The notes: generated by a model not told the origin, from the letters alone. Counted from the first letter of the stretch, positions 16,936-26,482 are shown. The stretch is 64,000 nucleotides of DNA from Ruegeria marina (GCF_900101475.1 NZ_FMZV01000015.1:1-64000), one strand, 5' to 3'. Program-made: numbers and translations.

Positions 16936-17997
16936 ATGGCAATCGACCTCGGCATTACCTATGAAGACGTCCGCAACGCCCTGAAGGATGAAAGCATCCG
17001 CAAGCTGATCGGACTGAAGATGGGGGCAGCGGACCCTCAGACAGGTTTTCGCGCCATGCTTCCCGACATCACCATCGACCCCGCGCCGGCGACGCCGAGC
17101 CCAAGCCGCACGATAACCTGGAACATGAACATGCTCGTCTCGGTGTCGGAGGAAGGGACGCGCAAGAAATTCCAACGCATTGTCGGCGCCCTGCTCCGGG
17201 CCGCCAATGGCCTGGGCGGGCTTGTGGCCACGGGCACCGGACTTGTGCCGGCCGATGCCGAGGCGGCGGTCAATATCGCGATCAACACCGTCGGCGACAT
17301 CGACGACATCCTCGACGAAACCCAGGTCGACCGTTCGCTGTCCATCGACCAGCTCAAGGTCGCCCTGCGCAACCGGCAAGGCCGCACCGTGACGCTCAAG
17401 GCGCGGATTGCGATCGACGCGCGATGGGCGACGGATGATCCGACTTCGTCCGACAACAAGGCCTGGATCGAGATCGAACGCCTGAAGATCGGCACCGGGG
17501 CAACCTTCCATGCCAACCCTCCCACCTACGATGTCGACGACTGGGACCCTACCGTGTCGTTCCCGACGGGAACGCATTCCGGCCGTTCCTTCCTGAATTC
17601 CGGCGGGCGCCGGGACCGGGTCGGGGCGATGATGACCCAGAACAGCACCAACCCCGCCAGTTGGCTGTTGGAGGCAGAGGCGCCGATCGACCGCGATCAG
17701 ACGACGGTGAATGCGTTTGCCACGGTCAGCGCGCTGACCTGGTCGGATACGGTCATCGTCGAGGTCAAGCACATCATCCTGGAGCTGGAGGTGGACGAGA
17801 GCCCGACCGATACCGAAACCGCGATGCAGGACGCAGAGCGCGCCATATCGCGGTTCGAGGAACTGGCCGCACAGCTTCGCGCTTTCCAGGAGGCGTCGCC
17901 GACATTGGAAATCCGGGACATGTACCGAGGTCAGTTGACCAGCGTCGAGGGCCAGATCGCTGCCTTGAGAGAGTACCTGGGCGGGCTTCGCCGATAA
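16936..17997 (+). CDS. Unrecognised 353-aa protein
   Basis: No family recognised. The ATG at 16936 has AAGGATT upstream. No signal peptide or membrane segment is evident. The first 150 residues are mixed alpha/beta, including a Gly/Ala-rich stretch LLRAANGLGGLVATGTGLVP; residues 150-275 look beta-rich (SLSIDQLKVALRNRQGRTVT, LKARIAIDARW, TVIVEVKHIILELEV); the last 75 residues are strongly helical and amphipathic (TAMQDAERAISRFEELAAQL and after), suggesting a coiled coil. It is divergent from the ArgE-like gene and convergent with the double-ATPase gene (10 bp between stops). Codon use looks like its neighbours. Could be a structural or peptide-binding cytoplasmic protein; this is a guess. Confidence 0.8.
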   Translation: MAIDLGITYEDVRNALKDESIRKLIGLKMGAADPQTGFRAMLPDITIDPAPATPSPSRTITWNMNMLVSVSEEGTRKKFQRIVGALLRAANGLGGLVATGTGLVPADAEAAVNIAINTVGDIDDILDETQVDRSLSIDQLKVALRNRQGRTVTLKARIAIDARWATDDPTSSDNKAWIEIERLKIGTGATFHANPPTYDVDDWDPTVSFPTGTHSGRSFLNSGGRRDRVGAMMTQNSTNPASWLLEAEAPIDRDQTTVNAFATVSALTWSDTVIVEVKHIILELEVDESPTDTETAMQDAERAISRFEELAAQLRAFQEASPTLEIRDMYRGQLTSVEGQIAALREYLGGLRR

Positions 17998-18007
17998 GAG
18001 CCCGGCG

Positions 18008-19828
18008 TCAATACCCGCTATCCGTCGTCAAGACATAATGCCCCGGCTCTACCTCGTCATAGCGCGAGGGCTCGGGCTGGTAGCCAATCGGATGGATCGG
18101 CGACGGGATCGGTTTGAAGTTCAGGTCCTTTTCCGACTTGCGCATTCTGGGATCGGCGATGGGAACCGCCTTCATCAGCGCCTGCGTATAGGGGTGCTGC
18201 GGGTTTTCAAAAACGCGCGCACGCGGCCCCAGCTCGACGATACGACCCAGGTACATCACGCCCACATGATGGCTGACCCGCTCGACCACAGCCATGTCAT
18301 GACTGATGAACAGGTAGCTGAGGCCCAGATCGGCCTGCAATTCCATCATCAGGTTCAGCACCTGCGCCTGCACCGACACATCGAGCGCCGAGACCGCCTC
18401 GTCCGCGACGATCAGCTTGGGGTTCAGCGCCAGCGCACGGGCGATGGCGATCCGCTGCCGCTGACCGCCCGACATCTCGTGCGGGTAACGGCGCATGAAG
18501 CTGCGCGGCAGCTGGACCCGGTCGAACAGCGACGCGACCCGGTCCACCAGTTCCGACCCCGAGGCCACGCCGTAGTTGCGCATCGGCTCCGCCACCTGCT
18601 CCAGCAACTGCATCTGCGGGTTCAGCGACGCAAAGGGATCCTGAAAGATCATCTGCATGTCGAGCCGCGCCTTGCGCAGGCCCGACTGGTCGAGCTTCAC
18701 CACATCGACGCCGTCCAGGTTGATCTCACCCGCCATGGGCTCGACCAGGCGCAGGATCGAACGGCCGGCCGACGACTTGCCACATCCGGATTCCCCCACG
18801 AGGCTGAGGGTCTGGCCCTTGTTGAGCGTGAAGGAAACGTCCTCGACCGCGTGCACATTCGCGATTGTCCGGCGAAAGAACCCGCCCTTGACCGGAAACC
18901 GGGTCGTCAGCCCCTTGACCCGCAAGAGCGGCTTGTCGGTTCCGAGAATTGGCTCGATCTTCTGGTCGGCGACGCCCATCAGCTTCATCGGTTCGGGAGC
19001 CACCTTGCCGCGCATTTCGCCCAGCTTCGGCACCGCCGCCAGAAGCGCCTTGGTGTATTCGTGCCGCGGGTTCTCGAAGATCTCCTCGACCGTTCCTTCC
19101 TCTACCTTGTTGCCACGGAACATGACCACGACGCGATCAGCCATCTGGGCGACCACCGCCATGTCATGGGTGATGAACATGACCGCCGTTCCGGTCTCGC
19201 GCTTGAGCCGGTCCATCAGCGCCAGGATTTCGGCCTGGATCGTCACGTCGAGCGCCGTCGTGGGTTCGTCGGCGATCAGCAGACGCGGGCGGCAGGCCAT
19301 CGCCATGGCGATCACCACGCGTTGCCGCATCCCCCCTGACAACTCGTGCGGGTATTGCTTCAACCGGCGTTCGGGTTCTGGGATGCGCACTTCGCGCAAC
19401 AGCTCCAATGCCCGTTTCTCGGCCGCGGACTGGCTCAGGCCGCGATGCACGCGGAGCCCTTCGGTCAATTGCCGGCCAACCGTGAACACCGGGTTCAGCG
19501 CAGTCATCGGCTCCTGAAAGATCATGCCGATCTCGTTGCCGCGAATATCCCGCATCAAATCCTGATTTGCCTTGGCCAGATCCAGCTCACCGCCATTCCG
19601 ACGGTCGAACAGCAACTGACCGCCGGCAATCTCGCCGCCACCGAATTCGACCAGACGCATCAGAGACAACGAGGAAACGGACTTGCCCGATCCCGATTCG
19701 CCAACGATGCAGACCGTTTCGCCCGGACGCACCTCGAAGGAAACATCCTCGACACCCACGACCGGGCCATCCTTGGTCTGGAACTCGACTCTGAGCTTCT
19801 TGATCTGGGCAATAGGCTGATCCAGCAC
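18008..19828 (-). CDS. Double-ATPase subunit of dipeptide/oligopeptide ABC transporter
   Basis: 606 aa, a natural fusion of DppD-like and DppF-like ATPases. First domain: Walker A GESGSGKS, signature SGGMRQRV, Walker B LLIADEPTTALD. Second domain: Walker A GESGCGKS near residue 345, signature SGGQRQRIAIARALALNPK, Walker B LIVADEAVSALD. Each half ends with the oligopeptide-transporter C-terminal extension (EIFENPRHEYTKALLAAVPK and VFENPQHPYTQALMKAVPIA). It energises the permeases encoded divergently at 21915-23826. Located at the cytoplasmic face of the inner membrane. Confidence 0.95.
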   Translation of the reverse strand: MLDQPIAQIKKLRVEFQTKDGPVVGVEDVSFEVRPGETVCIVGESGSGKSVSSLSLMRLVEFGGGEIAGGQLLFDRRNGGELDLAKANQDLMRDIRGNEIGMIFQEPMTALNPVFTVGRQLTEGLRVHRGLSQSAAEKRALELLREVRIPEPERRLKQYPHELSGGMRQRVVIAMAMACRPRLLIADEPTTALDVTIQAEILALMDRLKRETGTAVMFITHDMAVVAQMADRVVVMFRGNKVEEGTVEEIFENPRHEYTKALLAAVPKLGEMRGKVAPEPMKLMGVADQKIEPILGTDKPLLRVKGLTTRFPVKGGFFRRTIANVHAVEDVSFTLNKGQTLSLVGESGCGKSSAGRSILRLVEPMAGEINLDGVDVVKLDQSGLRKARLDMQMIFQDPFASLNPQMQLLEQVAEPMRNYGVASGSELVDRVASLFDRVQLPRSFMRRYPHEMSGGQRQRIAIARALALNPKLIVADEAVSALDVSVQAQVLNLMMELQADLGLSYLFISHDMAVVERVSHHVGVMYLGRIVELGPRARVFENPQHPYTQALMKAVPIADPRMRKSEKDLNFKPIPSPIHPIGYQPEPSRYDEVEPGHYVLTTDSGY

Positions 19829-20112
19829 GCGCGCGCTCCCCTAGGTCGCCTTTGGTATTGTTAGCCGAACGCTAAGGCGGGCGCCGGGTGAGAGTCAAAC
19901 GCATTGGCTCTTTTCCCGACGGCAAGGCTTGCAATTTTTCAAAACTCTGTTTCGATACGCCTTGTAACCGCTTGGAGGGGCTTCTGGAACTTTCGCGTAG
20001 CGCGAATGATTTCAGGAATTGATTTCAACAACTTGCCCTACCAACGGCAACACCAGAACCGCAGCAAATGCGGGAAAATCATGACACATCCGTGTCCAAC
20101 AAGGAGTGTAAA

Positions 20113-21819
20113 ATGAAACTCAAGACCCTTCTCATGGGGGCGATCGCCTGCACCGCAATGGCCCCGGCAGCCTTTGCAGAGCGCGGTAAGGACGGCAATG
20201 TCAGCATCATCTACTGGCAGGCTCCTTCGATCCTGAACCCCTTCCTGTCCGGCGGCACCAAGGACGTCGAGTCCTCGTCCCTGATTATCGAACCGCTGGC
20301 CCGCTACGACGAAAACGGCGGAATGGTTCCTTTTCTGGCGACCGAAATCCCGACCGTCGCAAACGGCGGCGTCAGCGAGGATCTGACCACGATCACCTGG
20401 AAAATCGCACCCGGCATCAAGTGGTCGGACGGCAGCGCCTTTACCGCGCATGACGTCAAGTTCACTGCCGATTACTGCATGCATCCCGAGGGCGGCTGCG
20501 CGCAGCTGACCAAGTTCGAAGGCGTCACCTCGGTCGAAGTGATCGACGACCTGACCGTCAAGGTGACCTTCGACAAGCCGACCCCGTTCCCCTATGGCCC
20601 GTTTGTCGGCGGTGAAAGCCCGATCATCCAGAAAGCCCAGTTCGAGAACTGCATGGGCGCCAAGGCCCCGGAATGCACCGAGCAGAACTTTGGCCCGATC
20701 GGCACCGGCCCGTTTGTCGTTACCGAGTTCAAGCCGAACGACGTGATCACGATGAAGGCCAACGAGAACTATCGTGACCCGAACAAGCCGGCCTTTGCCA
20801 CGCTGACCTTCAAGGGCGGCGGCGATGCGACCGCTGCGGGCCGCGCGGTCATGGAAACCGGCGAGTTCGACTATGCCTGGAACCTCCAGCTGGCCCCCGA
20901 AGTGATCCAGCAGATGCAGGCAGGCGGCAAGGGCACCCCGATCGCAGGCTTCGGCCCGCTGGTCGAGCGTATCATGCTGAACCAGACCAACCCCTCGCCC
21001 GACCTGCCCGAAGGCGAGCGTTCGACAGCCAAGCATCCGCATCCGTTCCTGAAGGACCCGGCCGTCTACAAGGCGATGTCTATGGCCATCGACCGGCCGC
21101 TGCTGGTGGAAATCGGCTATGGCCAGGCCGGCCAGGTCACCTGCAACTGGGTGCCGGCACCTGCCGCGGTGAACTCGGATACCTTCAAGTGCGACACCCA
21201 GGACATCGAAGGCGCCAAGAAGCTGCTGGATGATGCCGGGATCGTCGACACCGACGGCGACGGCATCCGCGAAAAGGACGGCGTGCCGCTGAAAGTCGTG
21301 TACCAGACCTCGACCAACGCGGTTCGTCAGGACTTCCAGGCGCTGATCAAGGAATGGTGGGCGGAAATCGGTATCGAATCCGAACTGCGCAACATCAACG
21401 CATCGGTCTTCTTCGGTGGTGACCCGGGTTCGCCGGATACCTTCCAGAAGTTCTATGCCGACGTCGAGATGTACGCCAACACCTTCAACGGCACCGACCC
21501 GCAGTCCTACCTGGCCAACCTGCTGTGCGACAAGGCGCCCAAGCCGGAAAGCCAGTGGCAGGGCGAGAACATCTCGCGCTGGTGCAGCGAAGAGTATGAC
21601 GCGCTGCACGCGGAACTGACCAAGACCGCCGACGCAGCCGAGCGCGCAGCCATTGCCCGCAAGCTCAATGACATGGCCATCGAAGGCGGCGCAATGATCC
21701 CGCTGGTGCATCGTGGCCGTCTGTCCGCCCATTCGAACACGCTGGGCGGAGTCGTCCTGAACGTGTGGGACAGCGAACTGTGGAACGCGGCCGACTGGTA
21801 CCGCAAGACCGGTTCCTGA
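20113..21819 (+). CDS. Extracellular solute-binding protein, family 5 (peptide ABC transporter)
   Basis: 568 aa. Signal peptide MKLKTLLMGAIACTAMAPAA ending AFA, so periplasmic. The family 5 landmarks follow: SSLIIEPLARYDENGGMVPFLATEIP and the GIKWSDGSAFTAHDVKFTADY motif, then RDPNKPAFATLTFK and the C-terminal lobe. The start at 20113 is set by AAGGAGTG. First gene of the transporter operon, 95 bp before the first permease and divergent (284-bp gap) from the double ATPase. Ligand likely a peptide or peptide-like compound; the M20 array nearby hints at acylated amino acids. Confidence 0.94.
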   Translation: MKLKTLLMGAIACTAMAPAAFAERGKDGNVSIIYWQAPSILNPFLSGGTKDVESSSLIIEPLARYDENGGMVPFLATEIPTVANGGVSEDLTTITWKIAPGIKWSDGSAFTAHDVKFTADYCMHPEGGCAQLTKFEGVTSVEVIDDLTVKVTFDKPTPFPYGPFVGGESPIIQKAQFENCMGAKAPECTEQNFGPIGTGPFVVTEFKPNDVITMKANENYRDPNKPAFATLTFKGGGDATAAGRAVMETGEFDYAWNLQLAPEVIQQMQAGGKGTPIAGFGPLVERIMLNQTNPSPDLPEGERSTAKHPHPFLKDPAVYKAMSMAIDRPLLVEIGYGQAGQVTCNWVPAPAAVNSDTFKCDTQDIEGAKKLLDDAGIVDTDGDGIREKDGVPLKVVYQTSTNAVRQDFQALIKEWWAEIGIESELRNINASVFFGGDPGSPDTFQKFYADVEMYANTFNGTDPQSYLANLLCDKAPKPESQWQGENISRWCSEEYDALHAELTKTADAAERAAIARKLNDMAIEGGAMIPLVHRGRLSAHSNTLGGVVLNVWDSELWNAADWYRKTGS

Positions 21820-21914
21820 TCCGGTAACCAGAACAGCCGCGCCCCGGTGATGCCCGGGGCGCGGCAATCGGTATAAAACCCAACAAAAAGACTCTTAAAC
21901 AAAGGCGCACCCGA

Positions 21915-22922
21915 ATGCTGACCTTCACCATCCGTCGTCTGGTTCTGGCAATCCCGACGCTTTTGTTCATCAGTCTTGTCATATTCCTGCTTCTCGAACT
22001 GGCGCCCGGCGACCCGATGGCGCAGGTGCCTCTGACGGTGCCGCCGGAAGTGAAGGAGAAGATGCGCGAGGCGCTCGGCCTCGGCCAGCCGATGCATATC
22101 CGGTTCTGGAAATGGATCGTGCAATTCTTCTGGATCGAGCCGCAGGTGCTGATCGACCACATGTTCGGCACCACCTTTTCCGCAGGCGACCTGCGTGTGA
22201 TCTCGTGGCAGACCCGCTCGCCGGTGATGGACATCGTGGTGCAGCGCATTCCCCAGACCCTGTGGGTGGTCGGCACCGCCTATGTGGTCGCCATCATCAT
22301 CGCCCTGCCCATCGGCATCTACTCGGCCTATCGCCAGTACAGCTGGTTCGACCAGTTGGGCACCTTTGTCTCGATGGTGGGGTTTTCGGTGCCGCCCTTT
22401 TTCTCGGGCGTGCTGGTGATCGTGATCTTCTCGGTGCAGTTGGGCTGGTTCCCCTCGATCTATGACACGACCCTGGTGGTGAACAGCTGGGATAGCTTCG
22501 TCCAGCAGCTCAAGCAGATGGTCATGCCCGTGATGGTGCTGGCGCTGCAGATCACCGCGCAGCTGAGCCGGTTCATGCGCGCCTCCATGCTCGACAACCT
22601 CAACCAGGACTATGTGCGCACGGCCCGCGCCAAGGGCCTCAGCGAATATGTCGTCGTGATGGTGCATGTGCTGCGCAACTCGATGATCCCGGTTGTCACC
22701 GTCATCGCGCTTGGCATTCCGTCGATCTTCGGCGGAGCCATCATCACCGAACAGGTGTTCAAGGTGAACGGTATCGGCCAGCTGCTGATCGGCGCGTTGC
22801 AGGCCAACGACCTGCCGATGGTTCAGACCCTGACCTTCATCTTTGCCGTACTGATCGTTCTCTTCAACCTGATCGCCGACGTCCTGTATGGCATCCTCGA
22901 CCCCCGGATCCGCTATGACTGA
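21915..22922 (+). CDS. Peptide ABC transporter permease, DppB type
   Basis: 335 aa inner-membrane protein. N-terminal segment MLTFTIRRLVLAIPTLLFIS is typical of DppB/OppB; about six transmembrane helices can be seen, and the cytoplasmic EAA-like loop is in YVRTARAKGLSEYVVVMVHV before NSMIPVVTVIALGIPSIFGG. Its 3' end overlaps the next permease gene by 8 bp (ATGACTGA), indicating coupled translation. Confidence 0.95.
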   Translation: MLTFTIRRLVLAIPTLLFISLVIFLLLELAPGDPMAQVPLTVPPEVKEKMREALGLGQPMHIRFWKWIVQFFWIEPQVLIDHMFGTTFSAGDLRVISWQTRSPVMDIVVQRIPQTLWVVGTAYVVAIIIALPIGIYSAYRQYSWFDQLGTFVSMVGFSVPPFFSGVLVIVIFSVQLGWFPSIYDTTLVVNSWDSFVQQLKQMVMPVMVLALQITAQLSRFMRASMLDNLNQDYVRTARAKGLSEYVVVMVHVLRNSMIPVVTVIALGIPSIFGGAIITEQVFKVNGIGQLLIGALQANDLPMVQTLTFIFAVLIVLFNLIADVLYGILDPRIRYD

Positions 22923-23826
22923 GTTGAGCCAACCGCAACCGACCAAACCGCCGCGCAGCCAGTGGCTGGACGTGTGGGAGCAGTTCCGCCAGCACAAGGG
23001 CGCGATGATGGGGGCGACGCTCTTCATCCTGATCGTGGCAACAGTATATCTGGGCCCCTACCTGTGGGACATCGACCCGACCAAGACGGCGATCCGCGAG
23101 CGGAACCAGGGGCCCAGCTGGGCGCATCCGTTCGGCACCGATCAGCTGGGCCGTGACCTGCTGGCCCGGATGATGGCGGGCGGCGCGACATCCGTTTCGG
23201 TCGGAATCACCGCGATGCTGCTGTCGCTGTTCCTCGGTTCGTTCGTCGGCGTTCTGGCCGGTTTCTTCCGCAAGCTCGACGGGCCGCTGATGCGCCTGAC
23301 CGACCTGTTTCTTGCCCTGCCCCTGCTGCCGCTGCTGCTGGTCATGATGCTGCTGTTCCGTGAACCGCTGAACGCAGCCTTCGGGCTGGAACGCGGGATA
23401 TTCATCCTGATCGTTTCCGCCATCGGCATCACCTCGTGGATGCCGACCGCGCGAATCGTGCGTGGGGATGTTCTGGCCCTGAAGGAGCGGGAATTCGTGC
23501 TGGCCGCCCGTTCCATCGGCACGACCAACACGCGGCTGATCACCCGGCACATCCTGCCCAACGTCCTGTCGCCGATCATGGTATCCGCGACCCTCGGCAT
23601 CGCCACCGCGATCATCACCGAAAGCGCGCTCAGCTTCCTGGGGCTCGGATTTCCGCCCGATTTCCCGACCTGGGGGCGGCTGTTGCAGGACGGCACCGAC
23701 TATCTGCAACAATTCCCCGAGCGTGTGATCTGGCCGGGACTTGCCATCTCGCTCACAGTGCTCAGCGTCAATTATCTTGGCGATGGCCTGCGCGACGCGC
23801 TTGATCCGCGCATTCGCGGGCGTTGA
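22915..23826 (+). CDS. Peptide ABC transporter permease, DppC type
   Basis: 303 aa. N-terminal cytoplasmic tail with QFRQHKGAMMGATLFILIVA, the DppC/OppC landmark HPFGTDQLGRDLLARMMAGG, and the EAA loop EFVLAARSIGTTNTRLITRHI followed by LPNVLSPIMVSATLG. Start at 22915 overlaps the DppB-type gene; an upstream in-frame ATG inside that gene is not needed. Last gene of the operon, followed by a strong terminator. Confidence 0.95.
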   Translation: MTELSQPQPTKPPRSQWLDVWEQFRQHKGAMMGATLFILIVATVYLGPYLWDIDPTKTAIRERNQGPSWAHPFGTDQLGRDLLARMMAGGATSVSVGITAMLLSLFLGSFVGVLAGFFRKLDGPLMRLTDLFLALPLLPLLLVMMLLFREPLNAAFGLERGIFILIVSAIGITSWMPTARIVRGDVLALKEREFVLAARSIGTTNTRLITRHILPNVLSPIMVSATLGIATAIITESALSFLGLGFPPDFPTWGRLLQDGTDYLQQFPERVIWPGLAISLTVLSVNYLGDGLRDALDPRIRGR

Positions 23827-23847
23827 GGCAAAAAAGAACGAAAGAAA

Positions 23848-23875
23848 GGCCGCCCCACTTCGGGGCGGCCTTTTT
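23848..23875 (+). terminator. Rho-independent terminator of the transporter operon
   Basis: GGCCGCCCC (23848-23856), loop ACTTC, GGGGCGGCC (23862-23870), then TTTTT. AAA precedes the stem, extending the pairing. It starts 22 bases after the DppC-type stop. Confidence 0.92.
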
Positions 23876-24034
23876 GTCTTGCCAAAATACAGGGCGACGA
23901 AGGGCGTCCCGGGATATGCGGATGATCCGGAATTTCATCCCGCCAAAGGATAAAACCACACATTCATATGCACTTGATTGTTGGGATTTCCGGCTTCAAT
24001 TGGAAAAAAGTTCTCCAACCGACAAGAGTCCAGC

Positions 24035-25105
24035 ATGTTCGAGTCCCTCGGCTTCCAAGAAACCACCGCGAAAGAGATCAGCGTTCTGTTCGGAATAGGT
24101 CTGGGCGTCCTGTTCGGCCTTTTGGCCGAGCGTACCCGTTTCTGCTTTCGCCGGGCTGTCGTGGGCCAGGATACGCGTCAGGCTGCCGGGATCTGGTTCA
24201 TGGCGCTGGCGGTGGCCATCGCCGGAACTCAAGCCGCGGTGTCTGCCGGATTGATTTCCTTTGCAGACCACAGACTGCTTAGCGCCGATCTTCCTATCCT
24301 CGCAATCACGTTTGGCGGGCTCATTTTTGGTGCCGGAATGGTTCTGACACGCGGATGCATTTCCCGCCTGACGGTACTGGGCGGCACCGGAAACCTGAGG
24401 GCGTTGACCGTCGTTCTGGTCATTGCGGTGGTCGCGCATGCGATGCTGAAGGGTGTCCTGTCTCCGCTGCGCACCACGCTTGGCGCGGTCACGCTTGACC
24501 TCGGCGAGGCAGCATCGTTGGCGGGCCTGCCCGGAGGCGGCGCCTTGTGGTCTGCGCTGCTGGCCGTTTCGGCGCTGGCGGTGGCACTGCGTTCCGGCAA
24601 CCGTCTGCTGCCGTTGGGTGGCGCAGTTCTCATCGGTCTGCTGGTTCCGCTCGGCTGGGTTGGTACCGGGTATATCCTGCTGGACGAGTTCGACCCGATC
24701 GCGATGGAAACCCTGTCCTTTACGTCACCCTCTGCCGATACGCTGTTCTACTCGATCGCTTCGACCTCGATCGCGCCCGGTTTCGGCGTGGGTCTGGTTG
24801 GCGGTGTGCTGCTGGGCGCGCTGGCTGCTTCCCTGCTGTTTGGCAGCTTCCGCTGGCAGAGTTTCGAAAACCCGCGCCAGACAGGGCGTTACATGGCCGG
24901 GGCTGCGCTGATGGGCATGGGCGGAGTTCTCGCCGGCGGCTGTACATTGGGCGCCGGCCTGAGCGGAGTGCCGACGCTGAGCGTCGCCGCGCTGTTGGCT
25001 TTGGGCTCGATCGCGGCAGGCGCCCGGCTGGCGGATGCCATCATTCGAGACGGCGCCGGATTCTCCGGATCGACCACCAGACGCCAGCCACAACCGGCAG
25101 AGTGA
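24035..25105 (+). CDS. YeeE/YedE family membrane transporter (thiosulfate/sulfur uptake type)
   Basis: 356 aa, with about nine hydrophobic helices. Characterised relatives (TsuA) move thiosulfate through a line of conserved cysteines. Here the corresponding residues are visible: Cys37 in RTRFCFRRA, Cys108 in RGCISRL and Cys303 in GGCTLGAGLSG, each in the repeated half-motif of the family. The ribosome binding site is weak (AAGAG). The 3' end overlaps the convergent DUF3422 gene by 65 bp. Substrate could be thiosulfate or another sulfur species; a sulfurtransferase partner is not adjacent. Confidence 0.88.
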   Translation: MFESLGFQETTAKEISVLFGIGLGVLFGLLAERTRFCFRRAVVGQDTRQAAGIWFMALAVAIAGTQAAVSAGLISFADHRLLSADLPILAITFGGLIFGAGMVLTRGCISRLTVLGGTGNLRALTVVLVIAVVAHAMLKGVLSPLRTTLGAVTLDLGEAASLAGLPGGGALWSALLAVSALAVALRSGNRLLPLGGAVLIGLLVPLGWVGTGYILLDEFDPIAMETLSFTSPSADTLFYSIASTSIAPGFGVGLVGGVLLGALAASLLFGSFRWQSFENPRQTGRYMAGAALMGMGGVLAGGCTLGAGLSGVPTLSVAALLALGSIAAGARLADAIIRDGAGFSGSTTRRQPQPAE

Positions 25106-26318
25106 CAAGCGCGGTCAGCATGCCCTTGCTGACCCCAAATTCCGTCAAGGGATACAGCAGATATCCGACCAGCGACACGGCGTAATAGCTGATCGCCACC
25201 ACTGACAGCCCTTCGACCGTGTGTTGCAGGCGCAGGGCCAGGTCGGCCCGGCGATCCATGCTTTCCAGCAGCGCCTGGTTCTGGGCGCTCCGCTCAACGT
25301 CGACCCGGGTGCGCAGCAGATCGCCGGCCCGGATTGCCCGGTCCGACAGGCGTTTCAATCGCTGTTCGGCAGACTTGACCGTTCGCATCGCCGGTTCGTA
25401 CCGGCGCAGCATGAAATCCGCGAAGGTCTGGCGCCCGCCAAAGCGTTCCTCTCTCAGCGACTGGATCCGCTGCGCGACAATGGCCTCATAGGCGCCGGTT
25501 GCACCAAAGCGGAACTCCGAGCGCGCCGCCATGGTTTCCAGCTCAGCCGATGTGGACAGAAGCTGCGGCAACAGTTCCTCGGCCTGGTGCTTGCCATCGG
25601 TCATTTCGACCATCAACTCGGTCAACCTGGCGTCGAGCTGCCCCAGTTGCGGCGCCAGATCCTTGACGCGGGCAAATCCCAGCATCGACATCGCCTTGTA
25701 GGTCTCGATCTCGCAGAGCCGTTGGATCACCCGTCCGATCCTGCGCTCACCTGTTTCGGGCGCAACGAAAACCGCAAATCGCATGTGGCCGGCCGGGTCG
25801 ATGCGAAAATCGCCAGCAGCGACCGCAGCACGGTCGAGCACATGTGCCACAGCCAGGCTTTCGGGAACGAACCATTCCGCCAGCGCTTCACGTATCTCGT
25901 CCTCCGGGGGGCGATGAACGACGCGCAGCAAGGCGGAGGTCACCCGTTGCCCGGGTGCTGCATGCAGCCAATCCGGGGGAAACACCTCGAAATCCGCAGG
26001 GTTGAACGCACGATCGCTTACCCCCTGGGCAAAGGCGGTATAGGTCACGAATTCGGTGTGGCTTTCCCATTTCAGCCAGTGTCGCCCGATCCGGCCCGCG
26101 TAATGCGTCGCATCCGGTTGCGGGTGGAGGGCACCGTGGCGGTCAAGCAGGTCGATCAGATGCGCCCGATCCAGCGCACGGTCGCGTGCCGCCGCGATGC
26201 CCGGTTGCTTGATCGCCAGATAGGCCACCGTGCAGGGCGCGTCGGAAATTGGAAACGGCCGCGCATGCAACTCGTTTGCAAGCGCAAAGCGCAGGGGGTG
26301 GTCCTCTATGGGCGTCAT
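25041..26318 (-). CDS. DUF3422 family protein
   Basis: 425 aa protein of a proteobacterial family of unknown function. It starts MTPIEDHPLRFALANELHARPFP, the typical opening of the family. Two transmembrane segments lie near the C-terminus (LSVVAISYYAVSLVGYLLYP and ALVTLPVVAGVWW), followed by a basic tail RRIRRRLE, so a large N-terminal cytoplasmic domain is anchored in the inner membrane. Start at 26318 chosen for GGAGAG; eight more residues are possible from 26342. The stop lies 65 bp inside the convergent transporter gene. Confidence 0.88.
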   Translation of the reverse strand: MTPIEDHPLRFALANELHARPFPISDAPCTVAYLAIKQPGIAAARDRALDRAHLIDLLDRHGALHPQPDATHYAGRIGRHWLKWESHTEFVTYTAFAQGVSDRAFNPADFEVFPPDWLHAAPGQRVTSALLRVVHRPPEDEIREALAEWFVPESLAVAHVLDRAAVAAGDFRIDPAGHMRFAVFVAPETGERRIGRVIQRLCEIETYKAMSMLGFARVKDLAPQLGQLDARLTELMVEMTDGKHQAEELLPQLLSTSAELETMAARSEFRFGATGAYEAIVAQRIQSLREERFGGRQTFADFMLRRYEPAMRTVKSAEQRLKRLSDRAIRAGDLLRTRVDVERSAQNQALLESMDRRADLALRLQHTVEGLSVVAISYYAVSLVGYLLYPLTEFGVSKGMLTALVTLPVVAGVWWSIRRIRRRLE

Positions 26319-26455
26319 CGGAGCTCTCCGGTTTCGAGGCACTATATACGTCCGCCAGATTTCAGCAAATATTTATTTATTTCAGTAAGTTACTGGATAC
26401 ATTCGCATACATCCCCTCAAGCGCCCGATAGCGGAGCCAATTGGTGCCCCCAAAT

Positions 26456-26482
26456 GGAAAAGGGGCGCCACCTGGGCGCCCC
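26456..26482 (-). terminator. Intrinsic terminator downstream of pntB
   Basis: Stem GGGGCGCC (26462-26469) and GGCGCCCC (26475-26482) with a five-base loop. Read on the minus strand it is followed by TTTTCC, so it fits termination of pntAB; the opposite side also has a short T-rich run, so it may work both ways. Confidence 0.8.

Noticed and set aside
15595-17772. A 725-codon open frame on the minus strand extending the ArgE-like gene upstream through the 353-aa gene
   Set aside because: The extra N-terminal 337 residues are antisense to a frame with a good start site and are compositionally odd (His/Arg/Asp-rich); ArgE homology begins at 16761 behind a good ribosome binding site.
20038-21867. 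609-codon open frame antisense to the solute-binding protein gene
   Set aside because: Typical GC-rich antisense shadow; the sense frame has a signal peptide and clear family motifs.
24941-25105. Frameshift explaining the overlap of YeeE/YedE with DUF3422
   Set aside because: Both C-termini read normally to their stops and no frame break is visible; treated as a real convergent overlap.
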